Assembly (NCBI GenBank): GCA_011833715.1
Contig: CM022406.1
Span: 18,731,640 to 18,795,639, forward strand
DNA: 64,000 nucleotides
Direction of reading: 5' to 3'
Source of the DNA: Carcinoscorpius rotundicauda
Lineage: Eukaryota > Arthropoda > Merostomata > Xiphosura > Limulidae
The translations under genes were made by a program, and so were the position numbers. Numbering within the stretch: the first letter of the stretch is position 1; each line of letters starts with the position of its first letter. Positions 47,971 through 59,950 of this stretch are shown in pieces. Below the pieces are notes generated by a model that saw only the letters and a program-made list of their open reading frames with translations, was not told the DNA's origin and searched no databases.

Positions 47971-48773
47971 ACCTTCTCAACAAACATAAACTAATGCCAA
48001 ACCGCAACTGTGAAAAACGTGGTGTATTAACTTTTAGTTCGTTTGACTAAGGAAACAGCGAACAGTTTACAAAATTATCATTCTTCTATTTTAATTTTGT
48101 ATTTTTCACACGTCGAAACGTAGTTTTTCATATCCTAAAAATATCTTGTATTTCTGCTGCTTAGCATGTAAATTCGACGAACTTTTGAAATCGTTAGAAT
48201 GTTTAATACAGACATGTTTAATTTTTTATAATGGTAAAAAGTAATATATTTATTTGTTTGAATGTGTTATTATTCACAGAATGATAAATAATTCTTCATT
48301 TTAAAACTTGAATAGAAACGAATTTTCATCAGTGCTCTTTTATATTTCTGTTTCTTGGAAACAAGAAGTTTTCTTGTTTTAATACTATACTTCTTTTAAC
48401 TCCAAACATTGGAACATTGGAGCTCCCTTGTTGGCGAACCTTAAAAATTTAGTCTACGTATGAAATTCTTGGGCGTATTTCATAAATATAAAGTGAAGAT
48501 ATGTTGAGAGGTATATTCTACTATCAAGCTAATAAAATCTCATTTGATGGCGTTATTAGGTGTATATCTAAGGTTCTTTCTATCCTTCATTTCTAAAAGG
48601 AAAAAAAAAGATGGTTGTATAAAATAAATTTACGCCAAAGATGCAAAGGTTTATATGTTAACGTTCCTAATAGAAAAATACATCTATCACTTTACAAGTA
48701 AAATGCAGAAAGCTATTTAAATGTTGTACAAGAAACAATATTTGTGAATATCTCGATGCTACTTACAAACGAA
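47971..48773. other. No recognisable feature
   Basis: AT-rich non-coding sequence. Confidence 0.45.
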
Positions 48774-48940
48774 GGCCCAGCACGGCCAGATAGATAGAGC
48801 ACTCGACTCCTAATCTGAGGGTCAAGGGTTCGAATCTCCTGTCATACCAAACATACTAGCCCTTTCAGTCTCGGGTGTGTTATAATGTGACGGTGAATCC
48901 CTCTATTTGTTGGTAAAAGAGTAGCCCAAGAATTGGAGAT
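48774..48940 (+). repeat. SINE family 1, 3' part replaced by LTR fragment
   Basis: Head GGCCCAGCACGGCCAGATAG, B-box GGGTTCGAATCTCC and body up to CCAAGAATTGGAGAT. At 48941 the LTR-family sequence begins. Confidence 0.9.
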
Positions 48941-49065
48941 TGTTATGTAAATGTCGTGTAAATATTTTTTAAGCGACAACATGTCGTGTTGTGTTTAAAT
49001 TTTTATTTCTATTATTCATTTTTTCCATATTTATATTATTGTTTCGAAGTTTAAACTAATATGTT
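48941..49065 (+). mobile_element. Truncated LTR fragment (copy C)
   Basis: It starts with the intact LTR terminus TGTTATGTAAATGTCGTG and follows copy B up to the TATATTATTGTTTCGAAGTTTAAA block, where similarity stops. The remaining LTR and the rest of the host SINE are absent, so a deletion followed insertion. No TSD can be checked. Confidence 0.8.
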
Positions 49066-49099
49066 ATCCTCGGATTTTCCATATGATATTTCTTCACTA

Positions 49100-49198
49100 A
49101 TGGAACAGTCCTAAATCATTTGACTAAAATCCAAAGTTTGATTTCTCGTGTCGGACACAGCACATAGCTCAAGGTGGCTTTACGGTAAAACAAACTAG
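49100..49198 (+). repeat. SINE family 2-related remnant
   Basis: It contains a decayed B-box (TTTGATTTCTCG) and a CACAGCACATAGCTCAAGGTGG tail variant, like 32421-32541 and 62858-62975. Confidence 0.55.
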
Positions 49199-49202
49199 TA
49201 AA

Positions 49203-50998
49203 ATGTCTCTTCGGGTATATCAGAGAGTCACAATACCTTGTATCAGGCAACGTAACTCGTTACCTGGTACAATGGTGAAGGTTTTTACTTCAGTGTTTGC
49301 TACTACCACTGAGAGTTATATCAAATGTATCCATCTGGATTCAGACCCAGCACCATCAACGCACTCTGTTGTAAACTTTGTACTTACTACTCTGTAAATG
49401 TAGATGTGGATAGCATTTCACAAACTGTTACTTTGCAAACGATGCTTTTATAATTTCTTGTATTTTATCGGCAAATTGTTTATATTTTGCGTTAACAAAC
49501 GTTAAAAAACGTTAACAAAACATTATAATATTTATTGTAAATATGAATTTTGAAAGATTTTGAAAGAACGTGCTACGTCACAAGTTTGAATTTAACTGAA
49601 TCGATAGTCTGTAGAAAGAGATATAAATGACAAATTTCCTCATTCAAAAATTACAATTACAAATTGCGAATTTATGATTCTGTTTCTACAGAAACATAGA
49701 AACAAATGAGGAAATGTAAACAATTTATTGAATTCTGTAGTAAATGCTCCAAAGAAATCCGAGAAATCAATATGAGATCAAGCCCACATTTTTTCTACCT
49801 CTTCATCCTGCTAAAGCTTTGAAAGTTTGCCTCACACTGCATTAGCAAATTCGTTTTCCTGTTAAGTGTTTGACATATAATATTAAGCTGTAATTTCTCA
49901 TCTTAAATCACACAATAATAATTCATAACCTAGAAGTACACTTACGAATATAAATGACGAAGTTTAATATTTTAATTTATTATGAAATTATGCATTTCGG
50001 TAAATAGAGGACCTAAATGTATCATGTACATGAACAATACACTTTAGAGATTGAAATTCGCCTATAAGCATAAACTATATATGTAAGCATGTTAAAAGCA
50101 TAATTCAGTTATTAGTTACATGGCCATTATTTATTGTGAAAATGGTAGCATTTGGAATATAATGTTTCTGAAAGCTTTCAGTAAGTGGAAAACTGAAAGT
50201 AATTTGTTCCTCACTTAATGCCATTAACAGGCAAAAGACCCAACTTATATGACAAGAATTTCGTATTTTTGATGATGGTGTTTAATTCCTTTATTATAAT
50301 TTGATTCAAATAAATTTGAGTAATTATTGTAAATGATCTAACATTAGAATTGTTGATATATATTTAAATGAAATAATCTTCTAACTGTTTATTCTTTTTC
50401 TGCAGCCTATGATCTTTAGAAGCCAGTCTGGGAATTTTAATTTGGTCAATTAATCTGTTCTTATCAACATTTTATGACCTGTACAAACAACAATGCATAA
50501 TAATATTTATATATTAGGGAGCAAATAATCTGAGATTCTCATACTTGAGCTTGTTGTAATAGTATGGGGTGAAAATATATACGTATGCAGTATATGATGT
50601 GGTCTTCAGTTTAGAGGCTTCATCTTCTATTCTTAAGTTCTACGACTACTTCATGATGTGTTTGTGTGAATAAATAACTGTGTACTGAAAAATGACATTC
50701 ACTATAAAAACCTTTTTTTGTCTTATTTGCTTATTTACAAACTACATAACAGAATATCTGCATTACATATGTCTTAAAACTCGAACATCAAAATTAGGTA
50801 CTCTTTCTTTCTATAAGAAATGATAAAACACATCCAAGTAACAATCTTTGAATCACATAAGTCGCATATGGCATATTTTATATCTGTTTATTCATGGCCG
50901 TCGGCTGATTTCCTTTTTTACTCTGCTATCAGAGGTTCTGCGTAATTTGGCTATAGTTTCAAACATTATTAATTTGTTGTAACTGGTATGAATGTATT
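49203..50998. other. No recognised gene
   Basis: The frame at 49203-49397 is GC-richer than its surroundings but has no convincing splice pair and no recognised domain. The rest is AT-rich. Confidence 0.4.
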
Positions 50999-51047
50999 GA
51001 AATATATTTGTAAAAACGTCTCGTTTGGGTTTTTACAAATATATTTC
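50999..51047. repeat. Perfect 19-bp inverted repeat (hairpin, 11-nt loop)
   Basis: GAAATATATTTGTAAAAAC at 50999-51017 is the exact reverse complement of 51029-51047, with GTCTCGTTTGG between them. It would form a strong hairpin in RNA or cruciform DNA. It does not belong to the two SINE families and has no obvious flanking element. Confidence 0.95.
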
Positions 51048-51768
51048 TCTAGAAGTGAGTTTTCTCGACATCACTAATGTATTGAAATGGAAGTTTTAAT
51101 GTATGTTACCATTTTCAAATTGCCATACAGTTTAAAACCGAATGATTTCAAATATTAATATTTTTTATATAGTGTATAGCGAAGGAGAGTCGAAAGAGAC
51201 AATATAAATGCTTACAAGGTTACATTACTTAAATTTTAGAGCCGACTGCAGCTAAACAAAAAAATAATTAGTTTGTAGTTTAAACCCCATTCTATTTTGT
51301 GCAGATAAAGGGTCTAAGATTTGTACAAACAATTTAAACTATGTGTTACTCGAACATTCACCAAACGCATAATCGTAAATTTCGTGCACTCAGTATTTAT
51401 GTAATTACATTGTTCGGCGAAAACCGGACTTTCTCGTTTTATAATTTTACGATTTGAAGTAAATGTTTGAATATCACAGTGTACCATTAAACTACAAGTT
51501 TGCAAAATTATTCGTAAAGTCACGAGAGTTGAATCTAATAATAATATATTCAATGAATATTGTGCTAATAAGTCAGTAGTAATGGAAGGTATGTGTGAAC
51601 GTTATAATAGCTTAAACTCTTCACACTATATGCTCATCAGTACATTTACTGACAAGGAATTGGTACGGTCAAACTAAATATTCTATAAATAAATTATTTA
51701 TTTTAAACCGTCGCATGCTGTGTGAAGAAGTTGGATATCAAAAAAGAGACATATTCCATCCTGAATAG
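51048..51768. other. No recognisable feature
   Basis: Non-coding. The minus frame at 51314-51553 has no support. Confidence 0.45.
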
Positions 51769-52037
51769 GGCCCGGCATGATCAAGCGTGTTAAGGCATGT
51801 GACTCGTAATCTAAGGGTCGCGGGTTTACATCCCCGTCGCGCCAAACATGCTCGCCCATTCAGCCGTGAGGGCGTTATAATGTGACGCCCAATCCCACTG
51901 TTCGTTGGTAAAAGAGTAGCCCAAGAGTCGGCGGTGGTGGTGATGATTAGCTGCTTTCTCTCTAGTCTTAGATTTGCTAAATTAGGGACGGCTAGCACAG
52001 ATAGCTCTCGAGTAGCTTTGCGCGAAATTCAAATAAA
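51769..52037 (+). repeat. SINE family 1, full length
   Basis: Head GGCCCGGCATGATCAAGCG with the GTTAAGGC A-box, body and tail (AAATAAAC) complete. CCATCCT occurs on both sides as a possible 7-bp TSD. Confidence 0.93.
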
Positions 52038-52334
52038 CAAAACTAACCATCCTATATCGGCTTTATCTATAACCCTGTACCTTAATATTACACAATGCCA
52101 CGAAGACGTTAAACATTCCAATATAAGTAATGTTAAGTAAAACAAGTATATTGGTAACTGCTTTAATATAATTACTCACAATTATCTCTTTACAAGTCTG
52201 CTTCTTTGACAGAAAACATGTAGAAAAATTAGAAGTTAATAAATTGACATGTTTAATTAAAACTGCACTTTACAAATTATATCCCAAGATGATATGTTCT
52301 GTAGATTCAAACACACACTTGAGGAATTATTTTT

Positions 52335-52462
52335 TGTTTGTTTGTGTTTCATTAAGCGCAAAGATATACAAAGAACTATCTATCTTTTGTTCACAACGGG
52401 TATCAAGACTCGATTTGTGTGGTTATAAGCTCCTAGATTTACTGCAGAGCTGCAGGGATAAA
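52335..52462 (-). repeat. SINE family 2, degraded
   Basis: Minus strand: TTCATTAAGCGCAAAGATATAC tail domain, GAACTATCTATCTTTTGTTCACAACGGG block, B-box GTATCAAGACTCG and a head remnant. Confidence 0.7.
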
Positions 52463-54980
52463 TAAAATAATGAAACGAATAATTTAGATGACTGTGGGGG
52501 GTGGGGTTGGAATAACTAGCAGTATGTACAGGAACTGTTTGTCTAAAACATTGACATCTGAGGAAGCAAAAATACTGAGAAAACCATCGTTACCTGGTTG
52601 TTTATATTGATAAAACTTAATTTAATATGTAAATGTATTAGTTAATGAATGAACTGGAATCAAACAGATTAACCATTTGAGTTATAGAGCACTTACAGCT
52701 ATATAGAAACTCTCATTTGGCGACCATCTGTACTGAGAAGTTACAGATTAGTTCTTTTAATAACGTTACCAGTGGCTTCCTGACTGTGCATTTTCCTACT
52801 GATTTTCCGCATTTTGCTTTTCCAAGCTAAATCATTCACTATTTTTTTTCCAAAATTCGATATCCTACAGCGGAATTTTACTGGATTTTGGTAAAGGGGA
52901 TTATCATGCGAACTTTTCTGCTTTCTCGCTTAGCTTTATCACTGCATGGTCGGTCGAATGTATCTAGGTGATAGTCATTCCAGGTAGTTGCTTTGATTTC
53001 TTTCATGTACTTGGGGATAAACTACACTGAATTATATGTGAATCAGTCATAAGTACTGTGTTGATCGCATTGTTCTGTTGCTACTTGTTGTTTTTAGCAA
53101 TCCAGAAGAGAGTTTACTTTGTGGCCTCTAGCTCCAGTCTTGTAATTTTTGTTGGAGGCTCCAGTATTCCAAAAAGCCTCAAGCAGAATGTTGCTGTTCA
53201 GAGACACGATGAATGCTTAACCTGCTTTCTCGCTAACTTTGGTATTGGAACCATCTATTAGTATGGTGAAAGGAGACTGCACTACAGTCTTCAATCTTTA
53301 CATTATCTATCTAAGATGATTTCTAAATCCCATTGGGTCCAAGTTTTTATTCTACTTTGGGAAACCTCAGATCTAGTGTTGACAAACACTAACCTTGGTT
53401 GTTATCTGTTGTGAAGCTGGAAGGCCTCAGTTGAAAATTACATTTTCTTAGTAAGAGAATGCATGTATTTTGCAATGTAAAGCCCCAGTGTTTGGGTTCT
53501 TTAACACTCTTTGCGTTCATGTGGTGTAAAAGTGCATCCATTGACTAGGTTTAAATAGATGTCTGTGCCTTTTAAATTGTATTTAGATATAACATTCGTA
53601 CTAATCAGTGGTAGCGCATAATACAAGATAAAGTGAAAAAGACTTTGATAGAACAATAGCAAAGGTTCCTTTTCAGGATTATTTCTTGCTAGAACTGTCA
53701 GTATATTGATTCTTTGGTACCTCATAGTATTAATATGGGTGGTGATATTTTTATGTTAAAGTTAACCCTCCAGTTTCTTTAGTGTTTTATTGGTTTTTTC
53801 TTCGGGAGAATGGCTGTGCTTGGAAAGGATGATAATATCTTACACTTGTCAGGGTAAAATTGCACAACATGGTTGTAGCAGAACTGATGACCATTTGTGT
53901 ATCATTGCATCATTTTATCGACCCACTAAGGGTTGATTGCATCTTGCTTTAGATTTACTAAGGCCACCTCTGTTGTACACCAGAATGCAAAAGTCAATAC
54001 ACAGTATATGGTTGCACAATCAAGGTTGGCTAGATCCAAGGTGTGCATGTTTAAGATGATTGGGGAACCTTGAGGTAGACTAATGTTAATGGTGATTTAT
54101 TCTTATTATCAGCTTCCATGTTTCTTAGCTACGGTTTGTGCAGATACGTGGTACAATGATGAATTTTGTCAGCAAGAATGGTCAGACAGACTACATACAG
54201 GCTCTCTAGAGCCTGATGTAGAGCTAAGTATAATGCCAAGGTTTCCTGACCAACTTCAAATACTTCACATCATCATCTTCAAAATCAAGAAAATTTATTC
54301 CGTTTCTCTTCCACAACTATAATTACTAATGAGGATGGCAGTAGTGGTTCAACCAAGTCAGCAACTGCCCAGCAGTTAACACTTAATTAGCTATTCTTAC
54401 TTGCTGTTCTATTTTAATATTATACGTTTTAGTAATCTATTAATTATATCTTTGATACCAAGTATTTATAGTGCATAAAATAACTACAGAGATTAAGTAA
54501 AATCAAGTTATACGATTTCAGAGCCTCACTTTGTTGTTAATCCATGTCATAACGTCTGATCATGCTCAGTATGATGACCATGCATCTCCGCAACATCTTT
54601 CAAACATGGTTTCCATTATAAGTATGCCATGTTCAGAGTCCATCTCTCCTCTCCATTGCACATTTTAACAGTCTGATCTCATGCAGATATTTCTGTAGGT
54701 GACATTACTGGTATGTTTTTGTATGTAACAGCTGCTTGAAGTATATAGATTAACTGATATGTGGTATAAAGAGTTTATGTACGTGTGACCTGTTCAAATT
54801 TTCCAGATAAAGATCCTTCTCGATTATGTCACGTGGTGTTTTTTTTAGTCATTTGAACCGATTTTGCTCCCGATCTTCGTGTTTGAGTATAATATATTAC
54901 AAGATGCAGCACTTTGCTACCATAACTTCACTTACTTTATATGTAAAGTACTTTGTATATGCTAACAATCCAGTATGGAT
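52463..54980. other. Higher-complexity segment, possibly a decayed element
   Basis: From about 52900 to 54320 the sequence is visibly less AT-rich than its flanks. Interrupted reading frames on the minus strand have protein-like stretches, for example PFTILIDGSNTKVSEKAG near 53270 and TFTPHERKEC near 53501. No frame is intact and I cannot assign a family. An old transposon or a processed pseudogene are both possible. Confidence 0.3.
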
Positions 54981-55178
54981 CTTAACAGTGTAAGCCTAGC
55001 AGGAAGGCAGCTTGTCATCGCCACCCACCGCCAACTCTTGGGCTATTCTTTTACCAACGAATAGTGGGATTGACTGAAACATATAACGTCCCCACGTCTG
55101 AAAATGCAGCAAATTTGGTGAAACAAGGATTCGAACTCGTGACCTTCATATTTTCAAATCAAGCGTCCTAACCACCAA
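54981..55178 (-). repeat. SINE family 1, tail-truncated and diverged
   Basis: Minus strand from the AACAGTGTAAG block through the CCAACGAATAGTGGGATTGAC body to a diverged head (B-box GGATTCGAACTCG). Confidence 0.87.
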
Positions 55179-55454
55179 GAAATAAGCTTTACGTGTTACT
55201 TCTTCTAAACTTCAAAAATTAACCAACAACAACTATCTAATGACATTGTTTAACAATTTGTATAATATTGGTAAGAAATTAAAATGTTGATAGCAAAACA
55301 CCAAAGGAATGCTTTACAGTCTATAATGAAACAAACAACAACAACAAAAGATTAGGGCATTTTCAAAATATAAGAGTTCTTGGAAATGGGCATTTCATCA
55401 GGATTATGGAGAGTTAGCTTATGACAGCTACAGACTACATGTGACTATCCGGTA

Positions 55455-56460
55455 GTCAGATAAAACTTAAACGTAGAGTAAAAATTTGAAGTTAAGAGTA
55501 ACGAACAAATACAGCTGACATGATTACCTCCTAAAGAACGTTGTAAGAAAAGAAGACCTACAGACTGCATATGAATATCTACTATAAATGAAAAAAAAAA
55601 CCAAACAATCTCAGAAAACCTTTATTTTTGCTTACGCAGGACTGACTCATGCACACCACAACTATACGGCACCCCCAACCTCATAACCTCCGATTGTCGT
55701 ACATTTTCTAAATATGTAACATTAGCCAGCTCCTTTTTCAAAGACTCTTTAAACTTTAAATCTATTCTTAATCAAGTAAATCATAAAGCATTAACGACCA
55801 ATTTTGATTAAATCTCTCTCTTTACAGAAGTCTTAACCATTGAAGCCTGAAAAATTGCTTTAGAACTTTATATCCAAGGCATCCCTGGCAATGAATGAGC
55901 ATCCCTTACAGAATTCACTACCACCAAACTAACTATTCGTCGAATGACAAAAACTACCTACAAATAAATGGCCTAAGTTTGGGCAATTCTGTGTCACCAG
56001 TTATAGTCAACATTTTTATGACACAGATTGAGTCTCAAGCGATCAATTCAGCCTTACATCCACCACGATACCGGTACAGATATGTTGACGATACAATTAC
56101 TAGATTCACATCTACAGAACATATACTTGGTTTTTTTTTAGCTACGTTACCTATATACACTCCAACAATAATTCACTAAATAGCAATTCTCAATCTCAAG
56201 ATAACAATAACCAATACACAACTGGAAACAGAATTCCGCAGAAAAATCACCAATACTGAACTATACATTCCCTGGGACTCACAAATGAAATAAAAAAGAA
56301 ACTTAACACATTAAGAAACAAACAGCTGCAAACTTTCTCTTTGTTAACGTAAAGATGGCCTAAGAAGGTCGATTCGTTGTTTTGTACTTTATTTTAATTA
56401 AAGTGTTAATACCCATATCAGCCGTCTTCAGAATACATTATTACTTCAAGTACGTTTGTC
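55455..56460 (+). mobile_element. Penelope-like retroelement 1, decayed
   Basis: The sequence shares segments with the element at 60780-62160. The block ACAAATACAGCTGACATGAT (about 55505) matches the inverted arm near 60830, and the 3' block TACTTTATTTTAATTAAAGTG (about 56380) matches 62090. Between them lie RT fragments. Right after the RT thumb-like segment the sequence jumps to the 3' UTR (CTTTCTCTTTGTTAAC), so the linker and GIY-YIG endonuclease part is deleted. Confidence 0.8.
55770..56300 (+). pseudogene. Penelope-like reverse transcriptase, broken
   Basis: Several frames together give the RT of Penelope-like elements. NFD, a stop, then ISLFTEV lies at about 55800-55835, which matches the NFDVxSLFTxVP motif. 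The frame starting near 55895 has INGLSLGNSVSPVIVNIF (the GxxMGxxxSPxxAxIFM motif) and the catalytic YVDD box at 56081-56092. Further on, TQLETEFRRKITNTELYIP matches the region after the catalytic box. Stops and frameshifts separate the parts. A Met at 55895 is incidental. Confidence 0.85.
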
Positions 56461-56504
56461 CTCATCACGGAGTAAGTCCGAAAGTTTATAATATGACGTT
56501 ACAA

Positions 56505-56575
56505 ACTGAGTTTTGATACCCATGGTGGGTAGAGCAAAATTAACTGTCCTATAGTTTTATAATTAACAATAAACA
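56505..56575 (+). repeat. SINE family 2, tail-side remnant
   Basis: B-box TTTTGATACCCATGG, GTGGGTAGAGCA block and a decayed tail. It lies about 45 bp after the PLE 3' end, a neighbourhood similar to that at 62205. Confidence 0.6.
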
Positions 56576-57019
56576 AAAAGTATTTAAGTTGATCTATCAA
56601 TAGTTCAATAAAACTCGTTAAACTTTTTACTTCATCTACGTGCTACTTTATTAATGCAATCCTATATCTTTTCGATAAACCACAGTCCTTGATATCTACT
56701 ATCCATCACTTTTTTCCTTTTTTATATAATTCTAACATTCTAACATTATTTTATATCATCAACAAAGATAACCGTTATGCTTTAGTACATATAACAGTTT
56801 TAAACTAAAATTTAGTAGCTTTCATATTTTACACTTCGTATGTATCAGTAAAATTCTTCCAAGAATTTTTTACACCATATACGTCTTAAAAGAAGATTTA
56901 CTCATTATGATTTTTTATTCATATAGATGATACTCCACGCTTCTTCTTTATACACTATACTGTCACGAAAGTCAAACATGAACTATAACATGGCCGAGTA
57001 AAATATTGTTATTTTGCAG

Positions 57020-57067
57020 CATCATGGAAAATGTCGTGAGGTACTATTTTGTCTCGTCTTGTATCCG
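57020..57067 (+). CDS. Candidate 48-nt exon with strong splice sites
   Basis: The acceptor TTGTTATTTTGCAG ends at 57019 and the donor GTAAGTCAGG starts at 57068. Two of the three frames are open. Frame 1 reads HHGKCREVLFCLVLYP. Frame 2 contains MENVVRYYFVSSCI and could be a start exon (CATCATGG context). The splice sites are better than the window's average. The coding content is too short to identify a protein. Confidence 0.25.
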
Positions 57068-58096
57068 GTAAGTCAGGTTATGAGGAAGGCCTGAGCAGAC
57101 TTAAAACCTATCTAAGTTTTAGTCATTCACTGAATTTGTGTTCACGGTTTGACCTTTTTGTATTAGAATATTTTACATTTACCTAACCCTTTTAGTTAGT
57201 TCTCATAAACTTACATATTGTTAAATACAAAACAACGTTGGAATACTTAAAATATTACACGTCTTTATAACTGTAATATTGTCACTGAACACAGTTAGGC
57301 TAAGAAAATTCTGTAAAATATAGTTCCTAAAACCAATAGATGATAATATAAAAACATAGTTAAATATATGCTTTATAAGTACAGTTGTGATAAAATAGTT
57401 GCAAGTATTAATTTGTAATGCTGCTAAACAGGTCTCACATTAACAGCTAAGAGTGTATTACAATCCTGTTATTTTGTGCAAGCCCAAACAAAGTCCTTGT
57501 AAAGACTTGTTTGGCCAGGCAGTTTTCTTAATGTACCACAGACATTTACGTTAAAAGTAACAAAGATATACAATTTACATTTTTAATTTATTTTAATAAT
57601 TAATTTACATACACTACAAATGACAACGAAGAACTTAGTATATATGCATATATGAACAGTTCTAGTACGTTCACATAGTGCAGTACTTTTGTCTTTATCT
57701 CTAATTTACGGTGCTTGTAAATTCCTGGAAACGTGAATAATTTTGACGTCAAAGCCTGTTTACTTGACAAAAACTTGTTCGTCTTTTACACGATTGCGAA
57801 CAATTATTACAATTTTTACTTGTCGTAAGGCATTAGTATTAAGTTTATTACATTATAAAATGCTATAATTTTAATTTATTCCTCAGTTAGAAGAGTGGAT
57901 AATACTTGTCATATCCATTTCAGACGACACGTTTTGCTCAATTTAGAGCTCTTTACTATTTATGTAAGTCGCATGATACGAAAATTATTGTTATGGTGCA
58001 ACAGATATAACAATTACAGTGTTGTAAAAATATAGTTACTATACACTCATCTAATTTTTGGAAACCCCCATAAAACACGGTTGAGAATGTAAGCCT
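57068..58096. other. AT-rich non-coding stretch
   Basis: No repeat or gene is recognised. Confidence 0.45.
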
Positions 58097-58369
58097 GTTT
58101 GTTTGTATGTTGAATTTCGCGCACAGCTACACGAGGGCTATCTGCGCTACCCGTCCAAAATTTAGCAATGTAAAACTAAAGAGAAGGCAGCTAATCATCA
58201 CCATCCACCGCCAACTCTTGGGCTACTATTTTACCAACGAATAGTGAGATTGACCGTCACATTATAACGCCCCACGGCTGAAAGGGCGAGAATAGATGGT
58301 GTGACGGGAATTCGAACTCGCGACTCTCGGATTTCGAGTTGAGTGCCTTAATCACCTGGCCATGCCGAA
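58097..58369 (-). repeat. SINE family 1, full length
   Basis: Minus strand: tail, intact body, B-box GAATTCGAACTCGC and a head ending GGCCATGCCGAA. Confidence 0.93.
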
Positions 58370-58403
58370 TCGAATGGGTCTGTTAGAAATGCCTTCTTAT
58401 TTA

Positions 58404-58452
58404 AGTTTGTTTGTTTCAGAATTTTCGCATATAGCTACACAAAAGGTTATCA
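58404..58452 (-). repeat. SINE family 1, tail fragment
   Basis: TTTGTTTGTTTCAGAATTTTCG, then CATATAGCTACACAAAAGG: only the 3' domain, about 35 bp beyond the full copy. Confidence 0.65.
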
Positions 58453-59689
58453 AATTATTAAGAGAATGTAGTTGATGAACAGGACCACTACCTAATCCTG
58501 GAAAACGCTTAACTGATCAAAGAGAGGAATTTGACTGAAACTCTTATAACGCGTCTACAGTCCAACATGAGGTAAATGTTTATTGCTGCAAAGGGACATG
58601 AACCATAAATACTCAAATTTAGCCCAAACGCGCTAGTCGCTAGTTCTCTCTCTGCCCTATCTTTTTAAGTCTGTTAACGTTTAGAATTGTCAATAATGTC
58701 TGATAATTCACAGAAATATATCTCCATTTAAGTTAAACTGTTTTTTAACTAGTGACTCTAAGATGCATATCTTATATAATGTCTAATGTTATTTTCAAAT
58801 TGAATTTATCCTTTTACAACATCAATAATTGTTATAAAATGATCTAATAATCATGCATGATAAATTGGTATCTCCATAATATTAAAGATTGAGAAGATTT
58901 ACCATTTTATACAGGGTATTTGGAAATTCACTGTGTAGTTTTGTAATCACATTTTATTTAGTCTATTTCAAGCCAGCAACTGATAGCGGTGTTTAGAAAC
59001 AAAATAAGAAGGATCCTGGCCTGTATTGATGCCAACGGTGGTCACTTTCAACATTGTTTATAATTGTCATTCATATTTATCTCCTATATTCTAAATTGAA
59101 ACATGTCTGTTAATAAATACACAAGTGCACAGTGACGAACACCCTGAATAAATATGTTAAAACTCTAGTTGTCAAATTTGGATAAGAACATTTATTTCTC
59201 CTCCAAATAGTTCTTCTCTAATGCCATTAAAACAAAACGTTTTTGTTTAATCTGAAAATATCTATTCCACTTTGCTGCGTTTTTACTTCAGTAAACTCCC
59301 TTTTCAAGGGAATATTAAACGAGTGTATTGGTGTAATAGTTTTTCATACATTCATTTTAATGCAATTTCTTATTGGATATTTATTCTATGATATATATCT
59401 AATACCTTCACAAAAATCACATATGTTTTTTTACATAATTTTATAACTCAGCGTTTTCATTTTTATAATATTGATTTTTTTCACATTTATTTTGAAGGTG
59501 TTTTAAACCACCGCATAATCTAAAAGGTCTTGCTAAGGAACATGTATCTTAATTTTGAATAATTTTTATTTTTATATTTTCACATTGTGGTTACACAATT
59601 AAATGTTTAGTCGCATATGTTCACTCTTTTCCAGTTTTAATAAAAGAGAATGTATTAACACGTATTTTGAAGTCTGAATCATAAAAGTA
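58453..59689. other. No recognised gene
   Basis: A tRNA-like remnant may lie at about 58575-58640 (minus). The frame at 59243-59446 is unsupported. Confidence 0.4.
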
Positions 59690-59818
59690 GCTCGAGAGTT
59701 AGCAGTAAGGAATGATTATTAGCAGCTTACCCTCTAGTCTTACACTGTTAAATTAGGGAAGGCTAGCGCAGATAGCCCTCGTGTAGCTTTGCGTGAAACG
59801 CAAAATTCAAAACAAAAC
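59690..59818 (+). repeat. SINE family 1, distal body and tail
   Basis: 5'-truncated copy from GTAGCTCGAGAGTTAGCAG to the tail, which has a short internal repeat (GAAACGCAAAATTC). Confidence 0.85.
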
Positions 59819-59849
59819 AGGATTAATTATCACGAATATAACATCTCGA

Positions 59850-59950
59850 AAGTTGAACGTGCAGGGCGAGTTGAGTGACACGTTGCGGACTCGAATTTGG
59901 AACTTTGTCTTCAAAAGCACAACACGCTAACCAACAGGTCACTCCCGGCC
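59850..59950 (-). repeat. tRNA-like head of an unclassified SINE
   Basis: Minus strand: a B-box-like GGACTCGAATTTGGAAC and an A-box-like CTAACCAACAGGTCAC, ending CCCGGCC. It does not match either family well. Confidence 0.4.
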
